A program made the position numbers and the translations under genes. Below are positions 6,754 through 15,382 of a stretch of DNA of 23,101 bases, one piece after another; position 1 is the first letter of the stretch; each line of letters begins with the position of its first letter. The DNA is taken from contig JBBSCO010000047.1 in NCBI GenBank assembly GCA_038250235.1, forward strand, positions 1-23,101. The letters run 5' to 3'. A model generated the notes under the pieces. That model ran no database searches and had not been told where the DNA came from. It saw nothing but the letters and a program-made list of their open reading frames with translations. The DNA comes from JAAUTS01 sp038250235 (GTDB lineage Bacteria > Verrucomicrobiota > Verrucomicrobiia > Methylacidiphilales > JAAUTS01).

Positions 6754-7509
6754 TCAGCGAACGACTCTGGGATTCTTTTCATCTTCGTAATACTGGTTCG
6801 CAATCTGTCTAAGGTCCTTTGGAACACTAAATCCTTGGTCGGAAAACTTGATATCGTAGGTAAAAAGAGTTCTCCCTAAAATGACCATGTGAGGTAACCC
6901 AGTCACATTATCCACCCAGATTTCGGAAACACCGGGCAGTGCCTCCGTTGCCTGCTCCGGGGTACGGGTAACAGTTGAAAGATCTGGTGCAGCAGCAGCA
7001 GCAGCAGCAGCAGTTCCGGGTTTTTCCACTAATGCGAAGTAATTGAAAACTCTTCCCTTGGAGATAACCTGACCGAGATACATCTCAGGTTTCACCCAAT
7101 CAACATAATCAAAATCCTGGGTGGCGGCGGGAGGTAAAAAATCGTCTTCACCAAGCATTCTCATGTCACGGATGGCAACACCATTGACCACGCGATCCAG
7201 AAAAAGATCATTAATAAACCAGCGTTCGATGACGGTCTTTTCTTTATTTACATAACGCCAGTAACGTATATCACCGCTTTTTCCCCCGAAGATTTTTGCC
7301 GGGCTTTCTGCGTCAATTGGTATTTCTCCCTGTTCAGGTTTTTGAAATTTCATCTTGATGGTGCGAGAGGAAATGACCCAATGGCTCGGTTTGGGAGCCT
7401 TAAAGTCTGTATTCGGAGGGGCCGGCTGCTGGGCCTGGGCGAAGCATGAGAAATTGCCCAATGACCCCAGAGCAACCAGAGAAGCCAGGATAAGAAACGG
7501 TGTTTTCAT
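6754..7509 (-). CDS. Exported protein of unknown function, fifth gene of the pseudopilin operon
   Basis: This 251-residue protein has a typical signal peptide (MKTPFLILASLVALGSLG, cleavage probably after SCFAQA near residue 26). I do not recognise the mature part. It is rich in beta-strand-like stretches, with EIWVDNVTGLPHMVILGRTLFTYD near the C-terminus, and carries an eight-alanine tract (about residues 166-173) encoded by a perfect GCA/GCT triplet repeat. Its ATG overlaps the stop of the giant pseudopilin A gene by four bases (ATGA), so the two are translationally coupled and it likely acts with the pseudopilin system outside the cytoplasmic membrane. It is the last gene of the operon and ends 17 bases from the converging regulator gene. 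Confidence 0.85.
   Translation of the reverse strand: MKTPFLILASLVALGSLGNFSCFAQAQQPAPPNTDFKAPKPSHWVISSRTIKMKFQKPEQGEIPIDAESPAKIFGGKSGDIRYWRYVNKEKTVIERWFINDLFLDRVVNGVAIRDMRMLGEDDFLPPAATQDFDYVDWVKPEMYLGQVISKGRVFNYFALVEKPGTAAAAAAAAPDLSTVTRTPEQATEALPGVSEIWVDNVTGLPHMVILGRTLFTYDIKFSDQGFSVPKDLRQIANQYYEDEKNPRVVR
6989..7013. repeat. GCA trinucleotide repeat (8 units)
   Basis: Eight perfect GCA units on the plus strand encode a polyalanine run in the minus-strand exported protein. Unlike a codon-varied alanine run, it is a pure microsatellite, so unit number may vary between strains. Changes would be in frame. Confidence 0.9.
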
Positions 7510-10500
7510 AGTGGAGTATCAGTGACAACCTCGATTCGTTGTTCAAGGACTTTCCCCGTGAAGCGATCCAATGCTAGATGGACCCACACACGATTAACTC
7601 CATTCACACTAAATTCAGAAAGTTTCGATGAGTTTTGCGTATAGGAACCCGATTCGACCGTCAAGTCAACCATCAGATTCCAGACGCGGCTTTGCGAGTA
7701 GTCGGCCAAACTCCGCACGACCGCTTCCGACTGAATCTTCACATTGTTGACGGCCCGGTTCTGGATCAGGGACGGATTGCTGAAAAAATTGACAGCATCC
7801 AGGTAGGGACCAGGGGAATCAGCAAGTGGGTCCCGCTCCGCGATGCTCGTATTATCCCGTCGAGCGACGAGGCGATTGGCAATGTTTTTGACGTCGCCCG
7901 CTGACAATCCTGCCGTAGCTGCAACCGGGTCAGGCCTGATGCCGCTCAAAATGGCCTCCAGGACGGGAGCTTCCACAGTGTTAACGTTTAATTGTCCACC
8001 TACCAGCAAAGGCGCGTCATAAACGGAAAAGACATCCAACAAGGCGAGATCTGCTGAGGTTGACGTGAAGAAATCCACACTCTTCCAGGGCTGCCCGCGG
8101 AAGGCATAGCCCATTTCGGCGACGCTCTCGAAGGGCCGGTTGAGCACGACCGGCTGGGCGGGGTTGGTGGCCAGAGAGGCAACGGGGCCCATCACGTAAC
8201 CTGCCGCATTTCCGCCGGTGCCAGCGCGGAAGCTGTCGCCCCCGCGTGTAACCTTGTCGGGATCAATAATGTAAGTCTGGAGCACATTGGCCCCGGTGTA
8301 GCCGGCCGGCGGAGTAACGCGGTTTTGCGAGAGTAGGCCGTAGCGCGGGCTGATTGAAGGGCCGAGCGTAATGTTGAATTCAGTACGGTTTTGAATGGGA
8401 CTCGCTCCGAGCGAGGGGACAAAGTTGAAACCGCTCCCCTGCCCAGCGTCCGTCGCCGGGGTTTGCCGAAAAGTTCTCTGAAAGTTATTCCATGCCCACG
8501 CATCGAAAATAGCGCCAAACCGATCCGTGCGTGGGTCGAGGTTGCCCCGGTAAAAGGTGGCCGATCCAGAGCCAAAGGCGTTGAAGCGCTGTTCATGCGA
8601 TTGGTCGAGGTTGCCTTGGGAAACGCGCCGTATCTTCGAATACGGACGCCATGTGCCGCCGGCGTCCTTAAAATCGAGGGTGAATGTTGTTTCGGTCGGC
8701 CCAAATCCGCCGGCATTCGGGTAGTCGCGCATGAGTTCCAGAGATGCCTGCGGCGTCGAACCGGGGCGTCCAGGGCTCGCCGTAATATTCAGCCCATCGC
8801 TTCGCTGCATCTGCGGGATATTGGTCAGCACGTTAGGTATAATGGCGTAGTTTAGCGCATAAAAACGGGTGGGTATGTTATTGCTCTCGTTCTTGTCCTG
8901 CACATCGCACTCGACAGAATTAGTCTGGATTTCGGTGTCCGGAATGAGCTGTCCGGCGAGGTGATCGGGAGTACGAAACTTCGCGGTAAACGGGTCAAAT
9001 TGGAAAAAGAGATTTTCTGTTCCAGGCGCCCCACCGGTTGGCGTCCCATTCACGCCAATCCATCCCTTGTCTGGTGCGAGGAAAGGCCTATACAAATTTT
9101 GATTCCCATAATCCGCGTCATTCAAACCGCCATTATAAATGGCCAGGCGGCTCAAGGCACTCGTTCCTGAACCGGCCAAAGCCCTGCGTCTCGCGTAGGC
9201 GATATGTAGCGGGGTATAAGGCCGCAGCAGATCCACAAACGCATCTCCATTCCCTCCCTTTACCGAACTCAGGCTGTCGGCACGGAAGCGGAACTCTCTG
9301 GGCCGGGGGGCAGCGGTCGATGCTGCGGGGTTTTGCCGGTGCGGGTTCCACAGCATGGGCAGGAAGTAGAAGCCCATTTTTGCGGATTGTGTCTCGGGAA
9401 CTACAGGAAACGTGCGCTGCACCGCGAACCGGTAAATTAGTTGATAAACTGCCTGAAGATACGGCAAATCCTCGATGCCATAGACATCGTAAAAGGGATT
9501 GTTCTGCACATAGATCTGGGTGGGGAAACCGTCGACATCGTATTGGTCGATGATATTCGCGCCAATCTGCAGCACCTGACGCCCCAGCACGCCGTCTTCA
9601 AACACCAGGTTTCTTGTGTTGGGGAACCCGCCTCCCGTGCCGCTGAACGCGAGGTAAGAACCCAGCGAACCGGTGGAGATGTTGCCGTTGGCACCGCTGA
9701 GAATGGCCGCCTGGAGGAGTTCGAAAAAGTTTGGCTCCCGATTTTGATCCCGGACTTCTGCGAGCGTCCTCAGGCGAAAAAAGGGGGGAGCTCCGATTGC
9801 GACGGCAGGCCCTGTGACAAGGAGCGCCGGGTCATAGTCCCAAGGCTGATTCGCCCCGGCACGTGTCAATCCAAAGAGCTTGTGGGTCATACTTCCCGTT
9901 ACAACTGCTCCTGAGACATCTTCTACATGGGTTTTTATGTGCGATAAAGGAAATTTACGTAACACAAGTGGCTCACCAATCTTCGCTGTTGAACCATCCG
10001 CTCTGGTGAAGGCACTTGTGACCAGAATAGAAAGGAAGGGAGCGTTATGATTGTATTTAAGAACGTCGGCAGGAAGGGCTTCGTTAAAGATGGATAAGGG
10101 TAAGGGAGCGGCCCGCGGCGGATAGATCGAAGGCTGATTCAATCCTCTGGAGAAGGTCGTCAAATAGGCCATACCAGAGCGCTCAGGGCTGACATTTTTG
10201 ATCCAAAAATCAATCAGATCCTGCCGGTTGATGAAGGTCTGATCTCCCGGCAAGGGATTCAATAATCCAAGGGTTACGCCTTCTTTTTGAAATGTTTCGA
10301 AATCCGTTCGGTCAAAATTCTGTTGATTCCTCCACTTCACCAGTAAATCCGCCCATACCTGCCGGTTTGCATTACTACCCACTTTATTCCCTGAGCTATC
10401 GAGAAAGATTTCCTTCAAATCAGCCATGGCCTGAGTGGTCCGCAGTGATTTCCCCGCCAGATTGGATGCGACTGAGCTATGGTTGCCTGCCACGTTAATA

Positions 10501-11225
10501 TCGAGACGCCCACCGACTTCGTAAACGCTATAGGCGAAACGCCCGATGACATATTTTGAATTCGTGACCGTTTTATCTTTGAACAGCGTCATATCGAGAA
10601 GTTGATTATGTGGTCCGATCGGACCCTGCCGCGAAAGCAAAACCCATTCAGGATTGGGAACCGTCCCATTGCTAAAAATCTGCCTCGGAGTGAGGTAAGG
10701 AGCGTCCCAATACCGTCCTCTCATAACCGGGCCGAACAAAGGAGAGTCCTCAGTGGAGTGATCGGGATAAACCCAGACCGGGCCAGGGGAAATCGAAAGA
10801 GCTGGGTCTGACGGCCAAAACGGAGCATTTGACCGACTCACTTTGACCAAGCCAGTGGGCAAAACAGTAGGCGGAACAGTTGCCGTTGGGACAGGCAGCA
10901 TGTATTTGTCAGTTTTAGGTTTTAAGTAGCCCGTATCGCTACCGCCCGGTGCGAGAACGGGATCTGATCCAGCTTTTATTTCCCCAATGATATTATCCAG
11001 AATTGAATCGAGAGCGGATTGAGTCAATCCCTCCGCTTTAGCCATTCCAACGCTCGAAAAAACGACTTGCCGTGACATCAGGCTGCGGCTCAAAAAAGCA
11101 AGAACCAGCACACTGATGAGGGCAATGGCGGCCAACGTAAAAAGGAGGGTGAACCCTCTTCGCATTTTCAACAGTGACCTTGACCTCATCCGCTTTGTCT
11201 CAGTTTCCTTGGTATAAAATTTCAT
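7506..11225 (-). CDS. vccA: Verru_Chthon cassette protein A (giant GspK-like pseudopilin)
   Basis: The protein has 1239 residues. A basic leader is followed by MRRG-FTLLFTLAAIALISVLVLAF (cleavage likely after G24), a type IV pilin-like N-terminus. Position +5 is Phe29 and not Glu, as in GspK-type minor pseudopilins of type II secretion. Near the C-terminus, QLNVNTVEAPVLEAILSGI and GDVKNIANRLVARRD resemble the GspK 'NiNtA...vL' region. It is far longer than GspK (about 300-350 residues), with a large central domain I do not recognise. It lies 62 bases after gene C and overlaps the next gene by ATGA. Met13 or Met21 are alternative starts. The gene symbol follows the family name. The partners GspD/E/F and a prepilin peptidase are not in this window. 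Confidence 0.88.
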   Translation of the reverse strand: MKFYTKETETKRMRSRSLLKMRRGFTLLFTLAAIALISVLVLAFLSRSLMSRQVVFSSVGMAKAEGLTQSALDSILDNIIGEIKAGSDPVLAPGGSDTGYLKPKTDKYMLPVPTATVPPTVLPTGLVKVSRSNAPFWPSDPALSISPGPVWVYPDHSTEDSPLFGPVMRGRYWDAPYLTPRQIFSNGTVPNPEWVLLSRQGPIGPHNQLLDMTLFKDKTVTNSKYVIGRFAYSVYEVGGRLDINVAGNHSSVASNLAGKSLRTTQAMADLKEIFLDSSGNKVGSNANRQVWADLLVKWRNQQNFDRTDFETFQKEGVTLGLLNPLPGDQTFINRQDLIDFWIKNVSPERSGMAYLTTFSRGLNQPSIYPPRAAPLPLSIFNEALPADVLKYNHNAPFLSILVTSAFTRADGSTAKIGEPLVLRKFPLSHIKTHVEDVSGAVVTGSMTHKLFGLTRAGANQPWDYDPALLVTGPAVAIGAPPFFRLRTLAEVRDQNREPNFFELLQAAILSGANGNISTGSLGSYLAFSGTGGGFPNTRNLVFEDGVLGRQVLQIGANIIDQYDVDGFPTQIYVQNNPFYDVYGIEDLPYLQAVYQLIYRFAVQRTFPVVPETQSAKMGFYFLPMLWNPHRQNPAASTAAPRPREFRFRADSLSSVKGGNGDAFVDLLRPYTPLHIAYARRRALAGSGTSALSRLAIYNGGLNDADYGNQNLYRPFLAPDKGWIGVNGTPTGGAPGTENLFFQFDPFTAKFRTPDHLAGQLIPDTEIQTNSVECDVQDKNESNNIPTRFYALNYAIIPNVLTNIPQMQRSDGLNITASPGRPGSTPQASLELMRDYPNAGGFGPTETTFTLDFKDAGGTWRPYSKIRRVSQGNLDQSHEQRFNAFGSGSATFYRGNLDPRTDRFGAIFDAWAWNNFQRTFRQTPATDAGQGSGFNFVPSLGASPIQNRTEFNITLGPSISPRYGLLSQNRVTPPAGYTGANVLQTYIIDPDKVTRGGDSFRAGTGGNAAGYVMGPVASLATNPAQPVVLNRPFESVAEMGYAFRGQPWKSVDFFTSTSADLALLDVFSVYDAPLLVGGQLNVNTVEAPVLEAILSGIRPDPVAATAGLSAGDVKNIANRLVARRDNTSIAERDPLADSPGPYLDAVNFFSNPSLIQNRAVNNVKIQSEAVVRSLADYSQSRVWNLMVDLTVESGSYTQNSSKLSEFSVNGVNRVWVHLALDRFTGKVLEQRIEVVTDTPL

Positions 11226-11287
11226 AAAAATAACGTTTTCAATTCACAAGAATCTTAATAGTGCATGACTCATGAAAAAATCAATAT

Positions 11288-12151
11288 TTAGAGGCCTTTT
11301 GTTTCAAGAGGAAGGTAACGCTGATACACCTGGAGTCCCTGGGTGAATAACACGGGCACGCCCAAATCCTGGGCTAATTTTCCGGAATCGTTTAGAATGT
11401 TTCGCCAAATTTGTGCGGTGTCGATGCCATCTGCTGCATCCAAAAAAACCTGGTCACTGTTGCGGACAGGTGCAAGGTTTCCCTGGAGCAACTTGACACT
11501 ATCCTTATCCATCGTCACAAAATAAAGGCCAATCCCCCTTAGCACCTTCCCTGCTGCCAATTCCGCCGCGCTGGGTTGAACTGATTTCCAGGACACGGTC
11601 GAAGTTCCGGGGGGAGTAGCCCCAGGTTCATAGACCAAAAAAGCGATTTCGAAACGTAACACCCCCAAGCCGACGTCCTGGTAATCGGCATTATCGAGCA
11701 CGGGCATTGTGTCGGCATCAAGCAGAAGTGGATTATCGTCCGGTTGGGGATCCGTTTCCGACCAGTTGTAGCCAAGCGCTGCCCTCTGTAAACTCCGCCC
11801 CCCCTCGATGTGATCCGAAATACGATACCCAACCGCAGTAGCCGAGCTGCGTGTTCCGCTGTAGGCAGGCCCGCGGCTGTACATGAGGATTGAATCATCG
11901 CCTAATTCTTTGATTCCGAAAAAGCCTGGTTCTGTTCCTATGACCCGACTTTTCCAATCAATACTCATCCTGTCGAAAAGGGTTCGTGCAATGGAAAAGG
12001 AGTCCATGCGGTTGCTGTCCTGTTTGATCACCTTGGAGGTTTCCGATATCAGCTGAGTAATCATCAGGACAATGATTACCAAGACCGAGGTTGCCGCCAT
12101 CAACTCGATCAGGGTGAAGGCTCTCAGTCTTCTTTGAGATGATTTGATCAT
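11288..12151 (-). CDS. vccC: Verru_Chthon cassette protein C (pseudopilin)
   Basis: This 287-residue protein begins MIKSSQRRLRA-FTLIELMAAT: a short basic leader, a prepilin peptidase site between A11 and F12, and Glu16 at +5, followed by a hydrophobic helix (to about residue 35). The rest is a periplasmic domain of unknown fold with a length usual for GspJ-like minor pseudopilins. A strong Shine-Dalgarno (GGAGGT, on the minus strand at 12157-12162) sits 5 bases before the ATG. The ATG overlaps the stop of gene B by four bases. It fits family C of the four-gene cassette by order and size; that family call comes from recall and not from a search. Confidence 0.88.
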   Translation of the reverse strand: MIKSSQRRLRAFTLIELMAATSVLVIIVLMITQLISETSKVIKQDSNRMDSFSIARTLFDRMSIDWKSRVIGTEPGFFGIKELGDDSILMYSRGPAYSGTRSSATAVGYRISDHIEGGRSLQRAALGYNWSETDPQPDDNPLLLDADTMPVLDNADYQDVGLGVLRFEIAFLVYEPGATPPGTSTVSWKSVQPSAAELAAGKVLRGIGLYFVTMDKDSVKLLQGNLAPVRNSDQVFLDAADGIDTAQIWRNILNDSGKLAQDLGVPVLFTQGLQVYQRYLPLETKGL

Positions 12152-12657
12152 GGATTACCTCCGAAAAAAGACCCGGATTCAACTGAATCCATTTTGCTTC
12201 CCACTGGCTTCAGCGGCCAGGAGGGCCAGGACAACCTGAGGTGTATCCAATATTTACTTAACCCCGGCGAAGGATTGTGGACAGTCCATTCCAGCTTGTA
12301 ACGGGAGTCTTCAAGCAATGTTTCCTCAAAATCGCGGGAAAAATAGCGTTCCCCCGTAGGATTTTGAATCGAGGTGGCTGGAGGAACAGCGTTTCGGCTC
12401 CATATGGTGGGAAGCTTGAAAGCTGTTCCATCACCGGAAATGGCACCACTCCGCAGATCTGCCTGGATCTGCCGCAGAAATTCCATCGACTGGTATTCAT
12501 CACGAGAATCGCGGTTGACCTGGATGCCTGTAGGGATAACTGCCACAAGCAGGAGCAAAGCAAATACGCCAACAGCCAAAGCCAGAACTACCTCAACCAA
12601 CGAGAAAGCCTTCCTCCGGCCACCAGCCAACCACGTCTCAAGGGTTTTATTTGACAT
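12148..12657 (-). CDS. vccB: Verru_Chthon cassette protein B (pseudopilin)
   Basis: From the ATG at 12657 the protein has 169 residues and starts MSNKTLETWLAGGRRKA-FSLVEVVLALAVG, with a prepilin peptidase site A17/F18 and Glu22 at +5. I prefer this start over the TTG at 12675 because GGAGGG lies 6 bases upstream. The gene overlaps the end of gene D by 11 bases and its stop overlaps the start of gene C (ATGA). The small periplasmic part resembles GspI/GspH-size minor pseudopilins. It belongs to the D-B-C-A operon. Confidence 0.88.
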   Translation of the reverse strand: MSNKTLETWLAGGRRKAFSLVEVVLALAVGVFALLLLVAVIPTGIQVNRDSRDEYQSMEFLRQIQADLRSGAISGDGTAFKLPTIWSRNAVPPATSIQNPTGERYFSRDFEETLLEDSRYKLEWTVHNPSPGLSKYWIHLRLSWPSWPLKPVGSKMDSVESGSFFGGNP

Positions 12658-13279
12658 GAGAATCCCTCCATTCAATTGAGCCTATCAAACCATCGATCGA
12701 TAACACCCTCGCCCGTAATTCCCCCGCGTTGCTCCGACTAAGTGCTATTTCCAGCCTGCGGGGCATCACACCAGGAGAAATCTGTAGTTCACCCTGCGGA
12801 CCAACTCGAAAAATATAATCCACATCGGTGGAAAAGTTACTTCCAACATTGCTCTTCGCAGGAAGGATAATACTAAAACCACCGCCCACCGCCTCCAACA
12901 AATTTTTATTCATCGGTTCGATGTCATTTACTTCGACCAGTTTGACGCGGGGTAATTTTTTATTTTTTACCAAGGTATTGTAAAGCACGAGTCCAGTCTC
13001 GCCTTCGGATTCAACAAAAATGCTTAGGTAGACGAGATTTTCCGCATCCTGGGTTGCATTGGAGATACGAACCCAGACAGGCCGCTTGTTGGCCATCGCG
13101 TAGCTCTGGGCCAGCTCGACAGAACTGGCAATCTCGCTAATCGAGGACTGGAGAGACCTGCTCTGCATCAGGGAGTTGATCCCCAAAGAAGATAGCGAAG
13201 TCATAATTGCAATAATGGACAAAACAGCCAAAAGCTCAATTAGCGTGAAGCCGCGGGCATTTTTCTTAGTTAAGACCAA
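12647..13279 (-). CDS. vccD: Verru_Chthon cassette protein D (pseudopilin, first gene of the operon)
   Basis: The mature N-terminus GFTLIELLAVLSIIAIMTSLSS is a classical type IV pilin-like segment with cleavage after the G of NARG and Glu at +5. The downstream GspH-like part includes SSVELAQSYAMANKRPVWV. No ATG lies in frame upstream of the leader. The open frame reaches a TTG at 13339, but that adds a second hydrophobic stretch (IITTLLFVVILL) ahead of the leader. I chose the TTG at 13277-13279, giving the short leader MVLTKKNARG; GTG at 13300 and TTG at 13294 are other options. The gene heads the operon D-B-C-A plus the exported protein. Confidence 0.82.
   Translation of the reverse strand: MVLTKKNARGFTLIELLAVLSIIAIMTSLSSLGINSLMQSRSLQSSISEIASSVELAQSYAMANKRPVWVRISNATQDAENLVYLSIFVESEGETGLVLYNTLVKNKKLPRVKLVEVNDIEPMNKNLLEAVGGGFSIILPAKSNVGSNFSTDVDYIFRVGPQGELQISPGVMPRRLEIALSRSNAGELRARVLSIDGLIGSIEWRDSHVK
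12664..12669 (-). promoter_or_regulatory. Shine-Dalgarno that fixes the start of gene B
   Basis: GGAGGG on the minus strand, 6 bases before the ATG at 12655-12657. It supports the internal ATG over the upstream TTG. It lies within the end of gene D, so D and B are tightly packed. Confidence 0.75.
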
Positions 13280-13733
13280 TTCTTTATGTAACAATATCAC
13301 GACAAATAAGAGTGTAGTGATAATTGGCGTGCATTGCAACCAAAAAATGCAATACCGTCTAATTTAAAGTCCATACAATGTAGCTACGATCCTGAGTAAT
13401 CGCAGTACGACTTATCACAAAATGTTTACTTATTATTTACACTCCCGGATTGGTCTAGGGAAGCAAGTAAAATGGGGGGATAAACTGAACATAAAAGCCG
13501 ATTAGTGAATGTTTTAAGAATATTCAGTAGGCCCAAATGCCCAGATTCCGACCATGCAAAACACAGCTATAGTTCCTCATTTAATGGAATCGCGGCTTTA
13601 AGATATCATTTGATTACAAATATTGTTTGTCATTGTGTTATTTTACTAATTGTTTTAAGCTGTTTGTTTTAGAAAAGAATTTTACACACCTTTTAGACTT
13701 TAACTCTGACGAAAGGCCCAGAACCACCCGAAC
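13280..13733. other. Divergent intergenic region between the pseudopilin operon and the sugar locus
   Basis: No gene is seen. This AT-rich region must hold the leftward promoter for the D-B-C-A operon and the rightward one for the GH28-like gene. I could not fix a -35/-10 pair on either side with confidence. The clearest structure is the 13625-13644 motif listed separately. No terminator-like hairpin was found. Confidence 0.6.
13625..13644 (-). promoter_or_regulatory. Candidate operator shared with the regulator gene
   Basis: On the minus strand the sequence is AAAATAACACAATGACAAAC. It matches 17 of 20 bases at 5464-5483 upstream of the GntR/LacI-type regulator. It lies about 90 bases before the GH28-like start. 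Both copies are in non-coding DNA. The match is directly visible; binding by the regulator is inference. Confidence 0.5.
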
Positions 13734-14975
13734 ATGAATCTTTTAATACCTAATCCCAAACCTCTTGCCGCCGATCTTGGCCAGAAAACGTTTTCGATCA
13801 CAAGTTACGGGGCCCTGGCCGACGGAGAAACACTTAACACGACCGCCATCCAAGAAGCCATTGACCTGGCCGCTACCTGCTCTGGCCAAGTTCTGGTTCC
13901 AGAGGGAATTTTTCTCTGCGGTAAACTGACGATGCGCAGTAACGTTTCTTTTCATCTGGTAAAGGGTGCGGTTCTCAAGGGAAGCAGCAAGCATACGGAC
14001 TACGGCAAGGATCGTTGGCATGACGCTTTTATTGTGGGCGAAAATCTCAACGGCTTTTCTTTTTCCGGTGAAGGAATCATTGATGGTTCCGACTGTAAAA
14101 ATTTCAACGGTGAGGAGGGGTTCCGCGGACCCCACGGCATCTTATTGCACAAGTGCACTAATTTCCTCTTCACGGGTATAACCCTTACCCGGATCGGAAA
14201 CTACGCTATTTACTGTAATGACTGCTCACATTTTGCGCTGGATCAGGTGACTATTTTGAGGGGACACGACGGACTGCATATTAATCGTTGTCATCAGGTC
14301 AAAGTGACCGGGTGCAATTTTCGAACGGGCGACGATGCCTACGCCGGGTGCGACAATAGGGATGTTACAGTGACCGACTCTTCCATCAATACAGCCTGCA
14401 ATGGATTTCGCCTGGGTTGCGACGGCCTGACTGTAAGGCAGTGTCACTTCTGGGGTCCGGCCTGTTATCCGCACCAGATCAGCAGCCGATTGAATATGGG
14501 CCCGGCTTTCGTTCATTTTGCACCGGGCGACAGGCAAACCAAGATGGCCAGTGATCGTTGGTTGATCGAGGATTGCACTTTTGACATGATCGACTCCCTT
14601 TACGAGATACGTCACCCCGAGGGTCTTTGGCAGGACGCCCAACCTGCCAGGGAGGTTGTATTCAGGAATATCCGGGCCAGCGGCCTGAAAGATCCGATAC
14701 ATATTGAGGATCAAAGCGGAGTCTTTGTTTTAGCAATCGAAAATGCCACTTTGTCATTGCGCGCTGGTTGTGAATCAGGCCCCCTTTTAATTGGTAAAAG
14801 CTTTCGGTTATTGGAGATCCGTAATTTAAGTTTGAAGAACGATGGAACCGTACCAGTAATTCAAACAGAAGGCGGGGGCGACGTGAGCCTGAAAGGCATT
14901 CAACCTGATCCCAGCGACAACCCGGAATTTTTCGATCTGAAGCATAAGGGTACAACAAAAATAAGTTCATCTTGA
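13734..14975 (+). CDS. GH28-like (polygalacturonase-type) beta-helix glycosidase, cytoplasmic
   Basis: This 413-residue protein opens like GH28 enzymes: SITSYGALADGETLNTTAIQ, then VLVPEGIFLCGKLTMRSNVS and GAVLKGS. The core reads as a right-handed beta-helix. Catalytic-type acids are kept in GHDGLHIN (D179) and in TGDDAYAG (D200/D201). However, the usual GHG histidine position reads CNG (about 222-224), and the NTD motif is GHD. It is therefore a divergent member whose reaction may differ from pectin hydrolysis. There is no signal peptide, so it acts in the cytoplasm, probably on imported oligosaccharides. No Shine-Dalgarno is clear. It is the first gene of the plus-strand sugar locus, 407 bases before the GH4 gene. 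Confidence 0.83.
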   Translation: MNLLIPNPKPLAADLGQKTFSITSYGALADGETLNTTAIQEAIDLAATCSGQVLVPEGIFLCGKLTMRSNVSFHLVKGAVLKGSSKHTDYGKDRWHDAFIVGENLNGFSFSGEGIIDGSDCKNFNGEEGFRGPHGILLHKCTNFLFTGITLTRIGNYAIYCNDCSHFALDQVTILRGHDGLHINRCHQVKVTGCNFRTGDDAYAGCDNRDVTVTDSSINTACNGFRLGCDGLTVRQCHFWGPACYPHQISSRLNMGPAFVHFAPGDRQTKMASDRWLIEDCTFDMIDSLYEIRHPEGLWQDAQPAREVVFRNIRASGLKDPIHIEDQSGVFVLAIENATLSLRAGCESGPLLIGKSFRLLEIRNLSLKNDGTVPVIQTEGGGDVSLKGIQPDPSDNPEFFDLKHKGTTKISSS

Positions 14976-15382
14976 GCTAAAGCACGCGCCTAATGGTTCG
15001 AGCGCCAAGGTATAACGGGTTGGTTGCCATTCTTTGGGCCGCTGGCCGCGTTGCCCGCCTGACCCGTTTCAGTTCAGATAGCGGCCTGCGCCCGCGCCTT
15101 GCAACCCCCGCAAAATCCTGTCGGCCAACCCGTCATACCTTGGCACCCGGATCACTAATATCCTGGCATTGAATAAAAAGGGTTGGTGTTTTAACCAGAG
15201 CAATCACCAACAAATCGGATTAGCCCCTTCCCGCAAAAACCACCGGTCCGTGGAAAGGATCAGGCCTCCGCCTACCCAATCCCGGAAGGATTTGTCGATG
15301 CCCTCGTATCTGGAAAAGAGATCAGAATCACCTTATTTTTCTATTTGATCAGAACGCCAAATAGGAAATAATCACCCTTTCA
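14976..15382. other. Structured intergenic region between GH28-like and GH4 genes
   Basis: No gene is seen. It contains the long inverted repeat at 15004-15144, then a GTTGGTG/CACCAAC inverted repeat (15182-15211, 16-base spacer), then an AT-rich part with two GATCAGAA direct repeats (15320-15327 and 15347-15354) just upstream of the GH4 start. No promoter could be assigned with confidence. Confidence 0.6.
15004..15144. repeat. 141-bp GC-rich inverted-repeat element
   Basis: The arms GCCAAGGTATAACGGGTTGG (15004-15023) and CCAACCCGTCATACCTTGGC (15125-15144) pair at 19 of 20 positions; the mismatch would be a G-U pair in one RNA strand. Inside, GGGCCGCT (near 15037) can pair with AGCGGCCT (near 15079), so the whole block can fold into a long stem. 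It is much more GC-rich than its flanks and starts 28 bases after the GH28-like stop. It looks like a MITE-like mobile element or structured RNA/terminator; neither can be decided from one copy. Confidence 0.7.

Noticed and set aside
14988..15150. Possible integron attC site after the GH28-like gene (GCCTAAT...TTCGAGC and a large inverted repeat)
   Set aside because: The 5' core lacks the AAC ending and no GTTRRRY-type core is present at the other end; no integrase or cassette array is seen.
15320..15354. GATCAGAA direct repeats upstream of the GH4 gene as an activator site
   Set aside because: Only 8 bases each, 27 bases apart, with no second example elsewhere; noted in the intergenic entry only.
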